Origin: Pseudodesulfovibrio portus
GTDB taxonomy: Bacteria > Desulfobacterota > Desulfovibrionia > Desulfovibrionales > Desulfovibrionaceae
Direction: 5' to 3'
Length of the DNA: 64,000 bases
NCBI RefSeq assembly: GCF_026000375.1
Contig: NZ_AP026708.1
Span: forward strand, 1,800,501-1,864,500
In this document: positions 8,611-16,601 of the stretch, piece after piece
How positions within the stretch are numbered: position 1 is the stretch's first letter
Layout: every line of letters begins with the position of its first letter
The notes under the pieces: model-generated
The model's input: the letters and a program-made list of their open reading frames with translations, nothing else
The model's database searches: none
Told to the model about the DNA's origin: nothing
Made by a program: the position numbers and the translations under genes

Positions 8611-9821
8611 TCATTGCCCTCTTCGGTTTTCGCCGCAGACTCGGCGGGTTTTTTCCTGGCCACGCCGAGTTTGCCCACGTCGGAAGTGAAGGACGTCTCG
8701 CCCCGGCGCACGGTAAAGACCAGCGGTTCATCCGCGTCATGAACTTTTTTCCCGGCCACATGCAAACTCATTAGAGATTGAAGAGGCACGCCGGAAGCTT
8801 CGACAAGCACATCGCCGGGCCGTAACCCCGCCCTGGCAGCGCGCGAAGCGCGCTCGACGGATTCCACGAGCAGGCCGCCCTCGGGCTGTGCGGTCAGCAG
8901 CGCACCCATTTTGGACTGGTAGGAGTCCGGGGAATAGAAAAACAGGTCGCCCGCCTCGTCATCGAAGGACTCGCCGCGCCAGGGCATGATGGACAGTACG
9001 CGCGCGCCCGGATCGAACCAGCGGATGCGCTTGGCAATGCCCCAGCCGTATTCAACATGGCCCTCTCCGGCGACGACCAGCACCGGCCAGTCGTATTTCT
9101 TGCGCAGCCGGACCGCTTCCTCGGCCATCTTGGAATCCCAGATGGACTGGACCAGGAAAAACCGCTCGCGCTGCACCGCGTCCCCGGGGTCCTTTGTCTC
9201 ATGCATGCCGAATATGGCGTCCAGGAAGGCACGCTGGTCCGTGGCCGGGGGGACGATCTCCCCGGGAAGATACGCCCGCTCCTCATCGGTCAGCGCGTCC
9301 AACCCTTCCCTGGAAATCTTGCGCGTCACGCTCGCGGGCACGTTCAACCCGGCCACGGGCACGGAATTCCTGCGGGCGATCTTGAAATGTTCCCGGAAAT
9401 GGGAAAAGGGATAGCCCCACCTTTCGGCCCACTCCAACTCCTCGGCCAGGCCGTCCACGGCCACCTGCCCCTTGCCGAAATCATCGAGTACGGGCTGCTT
9501 GTCCACGGCCACCATCTCAAGCCCCAGGGAGAGGCCGTCGCCGTTGTTGGACAGGGCCTCCAACACGGCTTGCTGAACCTTGTGGTCCACTGGATTCCGG
9601 TGCCCCTCGCCAATCAGAATATAGTCATAACCGGACGCAATCTCAGTGATTTCCTTGAAATCGACCGGATTCCCGTATTTGGAGACGAGGTCGCCTTTCT
9701 GCGGAAGGAAGGTCACGGACAGCGGCGGATGCGACGAAATTTCCACGTTTCTTTTCACGCATGCCCCCAGGGTCAAAGCCAGGCCGAGCAGCCCGAACAC
9801 CAACAGTCGGTTGTATCGCAT
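8607..9821 (-). CDS. ChaN-like haem-binding/Tiki-superfamily lipoprotein with C-terminal PDZ domain
   Basis: 404 residues. The start at 9821 has an AAGGAAC ribosome site and gives a lipoprotein signal ending LTLGAC, so the longer open frame is not used. Residues 60-290 match the ChaN/Tiki fold, including YDYILIGEGHRNPVDH, a GLEMV motif and a VVAGEGHVEYGWG box. ChaN proteins bind haem and have been linked to iron uptake. Residues 310-385 form a PDZ domain (GGLLVESVERASRAARAGLRPGDVLVEASG, shown in part), an unusual addition that suggests it recruits a periplasmic partner. A short acidic/basic tail follows. The downstream secreted protein is translationally coupled. Confidence 0.75.
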   Translation of the reverse strand: MRYNRLLVFGLLGLALTLGACVKRNVEISSHPPLSVTFLPQKGDLVSKYGNPVDFKEITEIASGYDYILIGEGHRNPVDHKVQQAVLEALSNNGDGLSLGLEMVAVDKQPVLDDFGKGQVAVDGLAEELEWAERWGYPFSHFREHFKIARRNSVPVAGLNVPASVTRKISREGLDALTDEERAYLPGEIVPPATDQRAFLDAIFGMHETKDPGDAVQRERFFLVQSIWDSKMAEEAVRLRKKYDWPVLVVAGEGHVEYGWGIAKRIRWFDPGARVLSIMPWRGESFDDEAGDLFFYSPDSYQSKMGALLTAQPEGGLLVESVERASRAARAGLRPGDVLVEASGVPLQSLMSLHVAGKKVHDADEPLVFTVRRGETSFTSDVGKLGVARKKPAESAAKTEEGNE

Positions 9822-10052
9822 CAAAGTTCCTTGAAGTTCCCCTGTTATGCGGGCCGCGTCACTGTCACCGGCCCGCCGGATGAGTCCGTACATTACCATA
9901 CTCCAATTTGAAGCGCACCCACAACACCCACCACCTTCCCACACCCCAACAGAACTACGACAATTCATTTCACCAACCACAACATACAAACATAACTTGT
10001 CATCCAAACACCGGCAACTTATCGATCACACCCCATACCCTGCGGCCCACCC

Positions 10053-10134
10053 CCGCGAAGCGGCTACAAAAAGTTTGGGAAGGGGGTCCAGGGGGAAACC
10101 CTTCTCAAAGGGTTTCCCCCTGGTCGCCGAAGGC
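10053..10134 (+). repeat. Dispersed palindromic element, copy 1
   Basis: A box CGGCTACAAAAAGTTTGGGA is followed by GGGGGTCC and a perfect 16-bp stem (10088-10103 with 10108-10123) around a four-base loop, then CGCCGAAGGC. Related copies lie at 39343, 49484, 57914 and 58055. The stem could act as an RNA hairpin, but the shared flanking box shows it belongs to a repeat family. Confidence 0.8.
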
Positions 10135-10138
10135 ACCC

Positions 10139-10173
10139 AAAAAAAGCCCGCCCCGGCGAGAGCCGGAGCGGGC
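10139..10173 (-). terminator. Rho-independent terminator of the PaaK-like gene
   Basis: On the minus strand a GC-rich stem (GCCCGC, one mismatch, CCGGC; loop TCTC) is followed directly by a run of T. It lies 27 bases after the stop of the ligase gene. Confidence 0.85.
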
Positions 10174-10199
10174 GATTATTGATTGCGTCCAAGCGCGGG

Positions 10200-11465
10200 C
10201 TAGTCCCAGGTGCGCTTGTCTTCGATGGGCCGGATCTGCGGGGGCAGGGTTCCGGGCGCGAGCACCTTGAGGATCGGGCGCAGCTTGATCTTCTCGCGGA
10301 AGAGGTGCAGCAGCTCGTCTTCCTGGTTGAACTGGCCGGCCTCGATGGACAGGATCATCTCGTCGATGCCGCCGGGGTTGGTGACTTCGATCTGCCAGCG
10401 CTTGACCTCTTCGAACCGGGCCATGACCTGCTCGACCTGATGCGGGTACACGAACATGCCCTTGATGCGGGCGGTGGTGTCCACGCGGCCGACGATGCCG
10501 CCCAGGCGCGGGGAGGTGCGTCCGCAGGAGCAGGGAGAGCGGTCCAGGTAGCCGAGATCGCCGGTGGCCAGACGGATGAGCGGGTAGGTCTTGTTGAAGG
10601 CCGTGACCACGATCTCGCCGACCTCGCCGTCCTTGAGCGGGATGCCGGTGTCGGGATGGCAGATTTCGACGTAGGCGCGGTTGGAGAGATGCAGCCCGGA
10701 CTTGTGGAAGCATTCGTAGCCGATGCAGCCGACGTCGGCGGTGCCGTAGCCCTGGCGCATGATGCAGTCGAACTTCTTTTCCAGGGTGGAGCGCATCTTC
10801 TCGGAGAACTTCTCGCCGGTGACGAAGGCGACCTCGAGGAACAGGTCCTTGCGCAGGGACAGGCCCATTTCCTCGGCCTTCTGGGCGAGATGCATGAGGT
10901 AGCTGGGGGTGCCGACGTAGCCGGTCACGCGCAGCTTCTGCATGATCTCGATCTGGGAGTTGGTGTTGCCGGGACCGGCGGGCACCACGGCGCAGGCCAG
11001 GTTGCGCAGGGGCTCCTCGAACATGAGGCCCGCGGGCGCGAGGTGGTAGTTGAAGGTGATCTGGGCCAGGTCGCCGGAACGGAAACCGGCGGCGTAAAAG
11101 CCCTCGGTCCAGCCCCAGTAATCCTCGGAGCGGTCCTCGGGATCAAAAATCGGGCCGGGTGAGAGGAACACGCGCTGCAGCTCGCCCAGGTCCTTGGTAA
11201 GCAGTCCGCCGAGGCGGGGGCCCATGGACTGGAGGAAGATCAGTTCCTTCTTCTTGATGATGGGGATATGCTTGAGGTCGTTCAGGGTGCGAAACTTGTC
11301 CACATTGAACTGGGCGCGGTCGAACCGCTTCTTGACGTCCTCGGAGTAGCGGTAGGCGTAGGACAGCAGCTCTTTCAGCTGGAGCTGGCAATACTGTCGG
11401 CGCTCCGACTCGTCGAGCACCTCGCGGCGGGAATAGATTCCCTCTGTGCGGTCTTTTCTTGTCAT
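10200..11465 (-). CDS. Phenylacetate-CoA ligase-like AMP-forming enzyme
   Basis: 421 residues, PaaK subfamily of AMP-forming acyl-CoA ligases. Supporting features are the N-terminal helical YAYRYSEDVKKRF region, the central RQGYGTADVGCIGYEC segment where the PaaK family carries its YGxTE-type motif, LATGDLGYLDR, GRVDTTARIKGMFVYPHQVE and a C-terminal small domain. The usual glycine-rich P-loop (SSGTTGKP) is not seen; the equivalent region reads FLSPGPIFDPED, so the activity may be altered. Stand-alone PaaK-like proteins in anaerobes are often of unknown substrate; indolepyruvate or aryl acid metabolism is possible. It has its own terminator. Confidence 0.75.
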   Translation of the reverse strand: MTRKDRTEGIYSRREVLDESERRQYCQLQLKELLSYAYRYSEDVKKRFDRAQFNVDKFRTLNDLKHIPIIKKKELIFLQSMGPRLGGLLTKDLGELQRVFLSPGPIFDPEDRSEDYWGWTEGFYAAGFRSGDLAQITFNYHLAPAGLMFEEPLRNLACAVVPAGPGNTNSQIEIMQKLRVTGYVGTPSYLMHLAQKAEEMGLSLRKDLFLEVAFVTGEKFSEKMRSTLEKKFDCIMRQGYGTADVGCIGYECFHKSGLHLSNRAYVEICHPDTGIPLKDGEVGEIVVTAFNKTYPLIRLATGDLGYLDRSPCSCGRTSPRLGGIVGRVDTTARIKGMFVYPHQVEQVMARFEEVKRWQIEVTNPGGIDEMILSIEAGQFNQEDELLHLFREKIKLRPILKVLAPGTLPPQIRPIEDKRTWD

Positions 11466-11664
11466 ATCTATACTCCTTATCAGGGATGATTTCCTGTGTC
11501 AGACAGGGAGCGGGACTATAGCACGCTGGATAATTTTTGCAAGAAATATTTTAAATCAACAGGCATTCTCGCAGGTTAGAGACCTTTACTCCAAGACCGC
11601 CCACATGCTAAATTCTGCTTGACACTTGAATTTCAAATGGATAGTGATACGTTCCTTGGCGTGC

Positions 11665-11740
11665 GGGTCGTTAACTCAGTTGGTAGAGTATCTGCCTTTT
11701 AAGCAGAGAGTCACTGGTTCGAGCCCAGTACGACCCACCA
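11665..11740 (+). tRNA. tRNA-Lys (anticodon TTT)
   Basis: The 7-bp acceptor GGGTCGT pairs with ACGACCC and ACCA is encoded. The anticodon stem TCTGC/GCAGA encloses CTTTTAA, giving TTT. The T-loop TTCGAGC is normal. A second tRNA follows after five bases. Confidence 0.96.
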
Positions 11741-11745
11741 AATGC

Positions 11746-11821
11746 GTCCCCATCGTCTAGTGGCCTAGGACTCCGGCCTCTCACGCCGGCAACAGGGGTT
11801 CAAACCCCCTTGGGGACGCCA
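11746..11821 (+). tRNA. tRNA-Glu (anticodon CTC); integration target of the island
   Basis: Acceptor GTCCCCA pairs with TGGGGAC; CCA is encoded. The anticodon stem CCGGC/GCCGG encloses CTCTCAC, giving CTC. The T-arm is GGGGTTCAAACCCC. The anticodon loop and right stem recur in altered form near 31.45 kb, marking this gene as the island's insertion site. Confidence 0.95.
11777..11798 (+). repeat. Left attachment core (inside tRNA-Glu)
   Basis: 22 bases from the anticodon region to the T-arm match 31452-31473 at 21 positions. A tyrosine integrase gene faces it about 110 bases away, as expected for an att site at a tRNA anticodon loop. Confidence 0.75.
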
Positions 11822-11830
11822 AGACATATC

Positions 11831-11862
11831 AACGGGTTACGGTGAATGCCGTAACCCGTTTC
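11831..11862 (+). terminator. Terminator of the tRNA-Lys/tRNA-Glu unit
   Basis: A 12-bp perfect stem (AACGGGTTACGG with CCGTAACCCGTT) around a six-base loop, ending in TTTC. A related hairpin is present at the right end of the island. Confidence 0.8.
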
Positions 11863-11868
11863 TTGTTT

Positions 11869-11882
11869 ACGTGGCTCGTCCG
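11869..11882 (+). repeat. Island inner direct repeat, left copy
   Basis: ACGTGGCTCGTCCG occurs here and at 31339-31352 in the same orientation. Both copies are on the inner side of the att cores, and the left copy is followed by a further CGTGGCTCG. The arrangement suggests integrase arm-type binding sites. Confidence 0.55.
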
Positions 11883-11906
11883 CGTGGCTCGAGTGCCACG
11901 TCAGCA

Positions 11907-12992
11907 TCACCGGACCAACTTCAGGGCAGGCGGTTTCCTGTTCCCGTCATCCCGCCAGGCCGCATCCAGGGCATCCACCGCGCCGGTACTTTTCTTGACC
12001 TTGTGGATGTACCGCTGGGTCGTCGCAATGGACTTGTGACGAAGCAACTGCTGCACTTCCAGGATGGTCGCCCCGTTATGGATGGCGATGCTGGCGGACA
12101 GGTGGCGGATTCCGTGATAACCGAAGTTCTTCACGCCGACATCGGCGCACAGCCGCCGCAGCCAGCGGTTGTTGATGTCCAAAAGGCCTTCGAACCGGCT
12201 TCCGAACACCAGTTCCTCATCCCTGGACATCAGCTTCCATTCCGCCAGATGCGCCCTGAGCATGCCGGAAATGGGCAGCTCGTCGAACTCGGCATTCCCG
12301 CTTCTGCGCTTGTTGGTCCAGAAACCGATCATGCCCGTGGCCAGATTGACTTCCGAGCACTTGAGCTTCCACAATTCGCCCCGGCGGGCAGCCGTGTGGA
12401 ACGCCAGCAGAAGCAGTTGCCGCTGCAAGGGCGTTGCCGCATCCACGACCTTGCGGAAGTCCTCAAGGGGCGGAACCCACCTCGGGTGGCGCTGCTCGGG
12501 GAACTTGTCCACGGATCGGAACGGATTCGTCTTGTCCATTCCCAAATACCGCGCACCCCACTTCCAGGCGGCGGCAAGGTTTTTCCGGTCCCGATTGGCC
12601 GTGTTCCCCGTGGTCTGCTGCTTGAGCCGACTCAGGTGGTTCAGGGACATCACCGGGGTGATCTCATGAACCAACTGATTGGGACGCACCGTCATTTCGA
12701 ACAAACGCCGAAACGCAAGGCGCTTATCCGAGCAGCTTCCCTTCGACCAAGTGGCCGTGGCGTAATCCATGTAGGCATTCGCCCAATCCCCGACCAGGAC
12801 TTCCAGGCCCACGCGATGCATGTCCTTTCGTTTTTCCGCATCGGCGAGCTCCAAGGCTTCTCGGGTCTTGTTTTCCCATTTTTCAGCGTCTTTCATCTTG
12901 TCAAAGAGCTGGGTGCGCCTGATCTGAGGCGAACCGTCGGATGGCGTAAAGCGCACGGACCCACGCCACCGTCTTTTTTCCTTGTAAGGCAT
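11907..12992 (-). CDS. Tyrosine site-specific integrase of the island
   Basis: 361 residues. An N-terminal SAM-like core-binding domain (about 60-160) is followed by the catalytic domain with Arg in TAARRGELW, HGIRH, the second His in LLRHKS and the nucleophile Tyr in TTQRYIHKV. All catalytic residues are present, so the enzyme looks functional. It is transcribed towards tRNA-Glu and ends 85 bases from it, the classic layout of a tRNA-borne island. The excisionase-like gene is just upstream on the same strand. Confidence 0.92.
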   Translation of the reverse strand: MPYKEKRRWRGSVRFTPSDGSPQIRRTQLFDKMKDAEKWENKTREALELADAEKRKDMHRVGLEVLVGDWANAYMDYATATWSKGSCSDKRLAFRRLFEMTVRPNQLVHEITPVMSLNHLSRLKQQTTGNTANRDRKNLAAAWKWGARYLGMDKTNPFRSVDKFPEQRHPRWVPPLEDFRKVVDAATPLQRQLLLLAFHTAARRGELWKLKCSEVNLATGMIGFWTNKRRSGNAEFDELPISGMLRAHLAEWKLMSRDEELVFGSRFEGLLDINNRWLRRLCADVGVKNFGYHGIRHLSASIAIHNGATILEVQQLLRHKSIATTQRYIHKVKKSTGAVDALDAAWRDDGNRKPPALKLVR

Positions 12993-13021
12993 TGTCCTTT
13001 CTCCTTAATAGGGAAGGCCGC

Positions 13022-13303
13022 TTACCGGGATTCACGCTGCCATAGCTTGTGTTTGTCGGTCAAATTCTTCCGCTGCCGTTTTTTAGGCATGGGGATATCG
13101 TCTGGCTGGTCCGATTCCCCCACGGTGTTCCGTGCCCGGTAAGCATCCACGTTTTCCCGAAGGAAGCGGATTCCACGCGTTCCGACAATGAAGGCCTTCA
13201 AACGAACCTTCATATCGCGACGCCTGACAAGGCTTTCGGATATTCCCAAAAGCTGGGCAACTTGTTTAACCGTTAACACAGTATCCACGTTCACGACCTT
13301 CAA
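13022..13303 (-). CDS. Excisionase-like small helix-turn-helix protein
   Basis: 93 residues. Residues 10-60 form a MerR/Xis-type winged helix (LTVKQVAQLLGISESLVRRRDM, shown in part, then GIRFLRENVDAYRA), the pattern of small DNA-bending excisionases. The C-terminal 30 residues are basic. It lies 29 bases upstream of the integrase on the same strand, matching an int-xis pair that controls excision. A role as a plain repressor is the alternative. Confidence 0.75.
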   Translation of the reverse strand: MKVVNVDTVLTVKQVAQLLGISESLVRRRDMKVRLKAFIVGTRGIRFLRENVDAYRARNTVGESDQPDDIPMPKKRQRKNLTDKHKLWQRESR

Positions 13304-13396
13304 CCGGTTTCGTCGAGCCGGACATCCTGACGCTCAACACACCAGTTCAACACTCCCGGCATGTGCAAAGTCAAACGGCTGGAGGGGGAAAAGAAT

Positions 13397-13428
13397 AAAA
13401 AAAACGACCCCGCCGGGAAATGGCGGGG
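13397..13428 (-). terminator. Terminator of the second recombinase gene
   Basis: On the minus strand CCCCGCC and GGCGGGG form a seven-base stem followed by a run of eight T, just after the stop at 13435. Confidence 0.8.
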
Positions 13429-13434
13429 CCGCAT

Positions 13435-14394
13435 CTAATAGGAACTGCCCAGATAGGCGTTCGATATGTCACGGCGACCGGGGGAATGCCCTGCCGCTTC
13501 CTCGATGGCGTCTCGCGCTTCGTTGTCAAGCCGGGGCCATTCGTCCCCGACCGTTGCCTGGGCTGCCTCCTGGAACACCTGCACGCTCTCGTGCTGGTTG
13601 GGCGGCTCAAAGCCCGCGTGATTCACATACATTTGATGAAACCTTTCGTGCCGAAGACCGTGCAAGGTTCCTCCGGCATTCTTACCGGCAAGGCCGTGTT
13701 TCCTGGCCGCATAGTCCAGCCGGTGCAGCCAGTTGTCGCCCATGCCCCCGGGCATGAGGTTGTGGATACCCTTCCTGTTGGAGGGGGACACGAATTCCTC
13801 GGCTCGTTCAAGAGCCGCTTCCTGTTGCCGGGACAGACCATGCAGGGTCCGAGGCCTGCCGCCCTTTGTCCCGTACTGAACGAGAAGGCTATGGTTTTCC
13901 CGGTCCCAATCGTTGGGCAGGTCCAGCTTGGCTGATTCTTCCCGACGCAGCCCGAGCTCATACATCAGCTCGATCTGAGCCGCCGCCCGGCCAGCATGCC
14001 GGAACGACGCGTCGTTCCGCATGCTGGCCAGGGATTCTTTAACCATATCCGGGATGACCGCGCGGGACGCCTGATTGGCGATGGAGCCGCGCCGCACCCC
14101 GAAGGTCGCGTTGCTATTGCTAATATTGTCGTTCTCGTAGGCTCGGCAGACGTGGCGGGCAGCGGTGAAGACTTCGGCAATCCTGCCGTCGCCCACGCCG
14201 TCCGCACGCATGGTGTCCGCCACGCTCTGGAAGTGCCTGTTTGTCACCTTGGTCCACTTCTCGACCCCCATGTTCGCCTGGCGCAAAACATCGACGAAAT
14301 GGCGGGCCGTCTGGCGGATTCGGTGTTGTTTCGATTTTGGCCCGGACAAGGTTGCCCGGTTCGCCGCAAACTTGAGGCTGTCGGATTTTCCCAT
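13435..14394 (-). CDS. Second tyrosine recombinase (Integrase_1/Phage_int_SAM_2-like)
   Basis: 319 residues. The N-terminal 110 residues look like a SAM-like DNA-binding domain (TARHFVDVLRQANMGVEKW). The catalytic part has Arg in YELGLRREESAKLD, HGLRH near residue 245 and a terminal GHSPGRRDISNAYLG, so Arg, His-x-x-Arg, His and a C-terminal Tyr can all be proposed. It resembles recombinases found in mobile elements of proteobacteria rather than phage lambda-type integrases. It faces the int/xis genes and has a structured non-coding region upstream, so it may belong to a nested element. Confidence 0.75.
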   Translation of the reverse strand: MGKSDSLKFAANRATLSGPKSKQHRIRQTARHFVDVLRQANMGVEKWTKVTNRHFQSVADTMRADGVGDGRIAEVFTAARHVCRAYENDNISNSNATFGVRRGSIANQASRAVIPDMVKESLASMRNDASFRHAGRAAAQIELMYELGLRREESAKLDLPNDWDRENHSLLVQYGTKGGRPRTLHGLSRQQEAALERAEEFVSPSNRKGIHNLMPGGMGDNWLHRLDYAARKHGLAGKNAGGTLHGLRHERFHQMYVNHAGFEPPNQHESVQVFQEAAQATVGDEWPRLDNEARDAIEEAAGHSPGRRDISNAYLGSSY

Positions 14395-14765
14395 TGGAAT
14401 TCTCCTTCCGTTAAAGGTTCGGGGCAGCGCCCCGGGGCCAAGCAGATCGGACTTTTCCCGTTATCCGGGAAAGACCTGCCTGTGGCGGTAAACCCGCCAC
14501 GCATCACCAGCTAAGGGAAGAATAAATGCCCGTTTCCCATTGGAAGAAGATTCCGGAAGACCCAGTCAATAAGGGGTGCTGCCCCGCAAGCGCATACGTC
14601 TTGCGAATAGAGTGGCAGCCGTAGGGGAAGTGCGGCAATGACAAGCGTAGATACTTGCCATTCCACCATCGGCGGGTGCTGCGTTACAGCCTGCGTGTTT
14701 GGATTCTGAAATGGCCGTTTGTTTGGAAAACGGCGCGTGGATCGTTGAAGCTCAAGGCTTCTTCA

Positions 14766-14804
14766 TGCGTCATCAGTTCAGACTAACGTCTTGAACTTAT
14801 GACG
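14766..14804 (+). promoter_or_regulatory. Long imperfect inverted repeat
   Basis: GCGTCAT-C-AGTTCA-GAC pairs with GTC-T-TGAACT-T-ATGACGC around a four-base loop, 16 bp with one mismatch and one bulge. No T tract follows. It may be an operator or an RNA stem. Confidence 0.5.
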
Positions 14805-14955
14805 CGCGGTAAGTGCGTTTCACCTCCTTTTGGTTACGGAATTATCCGGTGGATATGCCCCACCATATGACGCCGCCAAACCCTCGCGCAAGCTCCGGCG
14901 GCACGATTTATTCCCCTCCCGCCGATTTTCCGCGAGCGTGACACAAGCAGCCGCC

Positions 14956-15006
14956 GGGGCAAGGCCAAGCCCTTCGGGCGGACGCTTCGCGGTCCGGCCT
15001 TGCCCC
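14956..15006 (+). ncRNA. Candidate three-way-junction RNA/DNA fold
   Basis: The outer stem GGGGCAAGGCC/GGCCTTGCCCC is 11 bp and perfect. Inside, GCCC-TTC-GGGC and GGACGC-TTC-GCGGTCC form two further hairpins. The whole is a compact cloverleaf-like fold of 51 bases. No known family is recognised. Confidence 0.4.
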
Positions 15007-15151
15007 GACGACTTTACTTGCGTCGTGATTACCGCAGGCGACGGCGAGAGGGATGGCGGGTTCGGCTCCGGCTCAAGGGATATTCCCTGGCCCTTGCTCT
15101 CGCATCCATCCCAAAAATAGTAACATAATTCTTGCTGTAATTTACCAACTT

Positions 15152-15340
15152 ATTACTTAATTTAATTAATAGACTAGTCAATTGCCGTTGTTAATGATGT
15201 TGTTGGTTAACTCGATTTTGAATCCGGCCCTGGTGCTATCCCGTGGTCCGCGCTCACGCATCCACCCAAAAAGCAACAACCCTCTTGCTATTGATAATTA
15301 ACTTATTTATTATCTTGACTAAGCAACTAATTACTTAATT
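15152..15340 (+). repeat. Duplicated AT-rich element upstream of the XRE gene
   Basis: ATTACTTAATT occurs at 15152-15162 and 15330-15340, each inside a longer imperfect repeat that begins with CGCATCCA-CCCAAAAA about 45-75 bases earlier. The second copy ends 25 bases before the XRE start codon, so these are candidate operators for that regulator. Confidence 0.5.
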
Positions 15341-15365
15341 CTGTTAACAAGGCAGTTGATTAATT

Positions 15366-15854
15366 ATGACTGAAGACAGCGTCGTTGACCTCGCCCCTGT
15401 GAAGACTCCGGAACAATTGTTGAAGGAAGAAGTCGGGCTTTATCTGAAGATTGTCCGGGAAACTCAGGGCAAACCCTTGAGATGGGTCGCCCAGAAATTG
15501 GGGGTCTCCAACTCGTTCATATCCCAGATCGAAAAGGGAGACGCTTCGATTCCACTGGATCGGGTACTCGACTTTTCCCTTGCCTATGATCTTCCTGTTC
15601 CAGAGTTCGTTCGAATCGTTCTCGTCACCATGCACAACGACACATATCGGGCGTTGATGAGCATACTGGAAAATGACCCGGAAATGGCTAAGGCTGCCAA
15701 GAGTTGCCACACGGTTGCAGATCCCAAAGAGCGAGCCAGGCGGCGCAAAGCTCTCAACCCTGGGCTGAGTTCAAAATCGCTTCAACGAATGCGGGAATTC
15801 ATTTTGGAAAACCAAAAGCCGACGTATGGAAATCCGGTGGCAGGTGACTCGTGA
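15366..15854 (+). CDS. XRE-family transcriptional regulator
   Basis: 162 residues. Residues 20-75 form a Cro/CI helix-turn-helix (VGLYLKIVRETQG, LRWVAQKLGVSNSFISQIEKG, DRVLDFSLAYDLPVPEF; shown in pieces). The C-terminal half is basic and helical without a known sensor domain. The stop overlaps the GTG start of the methyltransferase (GTGA), so it probably controls the methyltransferase and itself through the duplicated AT-rich sites upstream, like a C-protein of a restriction-modification unit. Confidence 0.85.
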   Translation: MTEDSVVDLAPVKTPEQLLKEEVGLYLKIVRETQGKPLRWVAQKLGVSNSFISQIEKGDASIPLDRVLDFSLAYDLPVPEFVRIVLVTMHNDTYRALMSILENDPEMAKAAKSCHTVADPKERARRRKALNPGLSSKSLQRMREFILENQKPTYGNPVAGDS

Positions 15855-16579
15855 TTGATCTACGGAAACAAGACCACCTGGGGGTAACCTCGTCGTCCGA
15901 AGACGGCGACATCCACAACGATGATGCGTTCCTTTTTTTGGAGAATTGTCCTTCCCACCGGTACGAGGCCATAATCACCGACCCGCCTTTCGAGATCGGT
16001 ATCGCTGGCAAGGATTGGGATTGCAAAAAGCTTCGGATCGACGTTCTAGCCTACCAATTCCATCGCGTTCTGAAACCTGGCGGCAATGTCTTTGTGTTCT
16101 GCTCGGATTTCCAATTCGGCGATTGGTATCGGGAGCTTTCACGCTATTTTACCAAGTTGCGCAAATATGCCTGGTGCAAACCGGATTCACGAGGCACCAA
16201 CAAGGGGATGTTTCAGGAGAGCTTCGAACTCGGGCTGCATGTGTGCTCAGAAAATTCATATTTCGACAAGGAAGGCCGCTATAAAAATTATGTGGTCGCT
16301 GGAAAAACATCAGGGAATGAACGGATGATGCCTGACCCCGATGAGGAATGGTCAACCAAGAAGGGCGAAAAGACCCTTCACCCAACGCAAAAAAAAATGT
16401 CGGTAATTGAAACTCTGGTTACCGCATTGAGCAAAGAAGGCGACACCATTTTTGATCCCTTCGCAGGCACCGGAACGCTTGGGGTTGCAGCCAGGAATTT
16501 GGGCAGAAAATTCGAGATGGTCGAGTACGGCTTCCGAAACCACATCGCTGCATGGGACAGGCTTTTAGGGGAAGAGTAA
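15851..16579 (+). CDS. Orphan DNA methyltransferase (N4-cytosine/N6-adenine, DPPF type)
   Basis: 242 residues. The catalytic motif DPPF lies near residue 45 and the SAM-binding motif FDPFAGTGTLG near residue 205, with KTLHPTQKK before it; this order is that of beta-class DNA methyltransferases. The short target region between the motifs suits an orphan or phage-type enzyme. It starts at GTG overlapping the regulator stop. No cognate endonuclease is adjacent; the type I locus starts on the other strand 23 bases later, but that has its own HsdM. Confidence 0.85.
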   Translation: MIDLRKQDHLGVTSSSEDGDIHNDDAFLFLENCPSHRYEAIITDPPFEIGIAGKDWDCKKLRIDVLAYQFHRVLKPGGNVFVFCSDFQFGDWYRELSRYFTKLRKYAWCKPDSRGTNKGMFQESFELGLHVCSENSYFDKEGRYKNYVVAGKTSGNERMMPDPDEEWSTKKGEKTLHPTQKKMSVIETLVTALSKEGDTIFDPFAGTGTLGVAARNLGRKFEMVEYGFRNHIAAWDRLLGEE

Positions 16580-16601
16580 GGCCAAACACCAACAAGCCGA
16601 A

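Larger units (their letters stand above)
9822..10199. other. Intergenic region with repeat and terminator
   Basis: 378 bases without a gene. The left 230 bases are rich in C, A and T on the plus strand and hold the presumed promoter of the ChaN gene. The right part holds one copy of the dispersed palindromic element and the terminator of the PaaK-like gene. I see no conserved small ORF. Confidence 0.6.
14395..15365. other. Structured 970-base non-coding region
   Basis: No supported ORF. It contains an imperfect 16-bp hairpin at 14766-14804, a folded segment at 14956-15006, and, from about 15090 to 15365, two imperfect direct repeats of about 120 bases that turn AT-rich and end at the XRE gene. 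The left part (14400-14700) contains many short inverted repeats around GGGTGCTGC-type words. It could hold a non-coding RNA, a transfer or replication origin, or recombinase target sites; the sequence alone does not decide. Confidence 0.6.

Noticed and set aside
14395..15365. CRISPR array or retron in the structured region
   Set aside because: No regular short repeats with unique spacers, and no reverse transcriptase or cas gene nearby.
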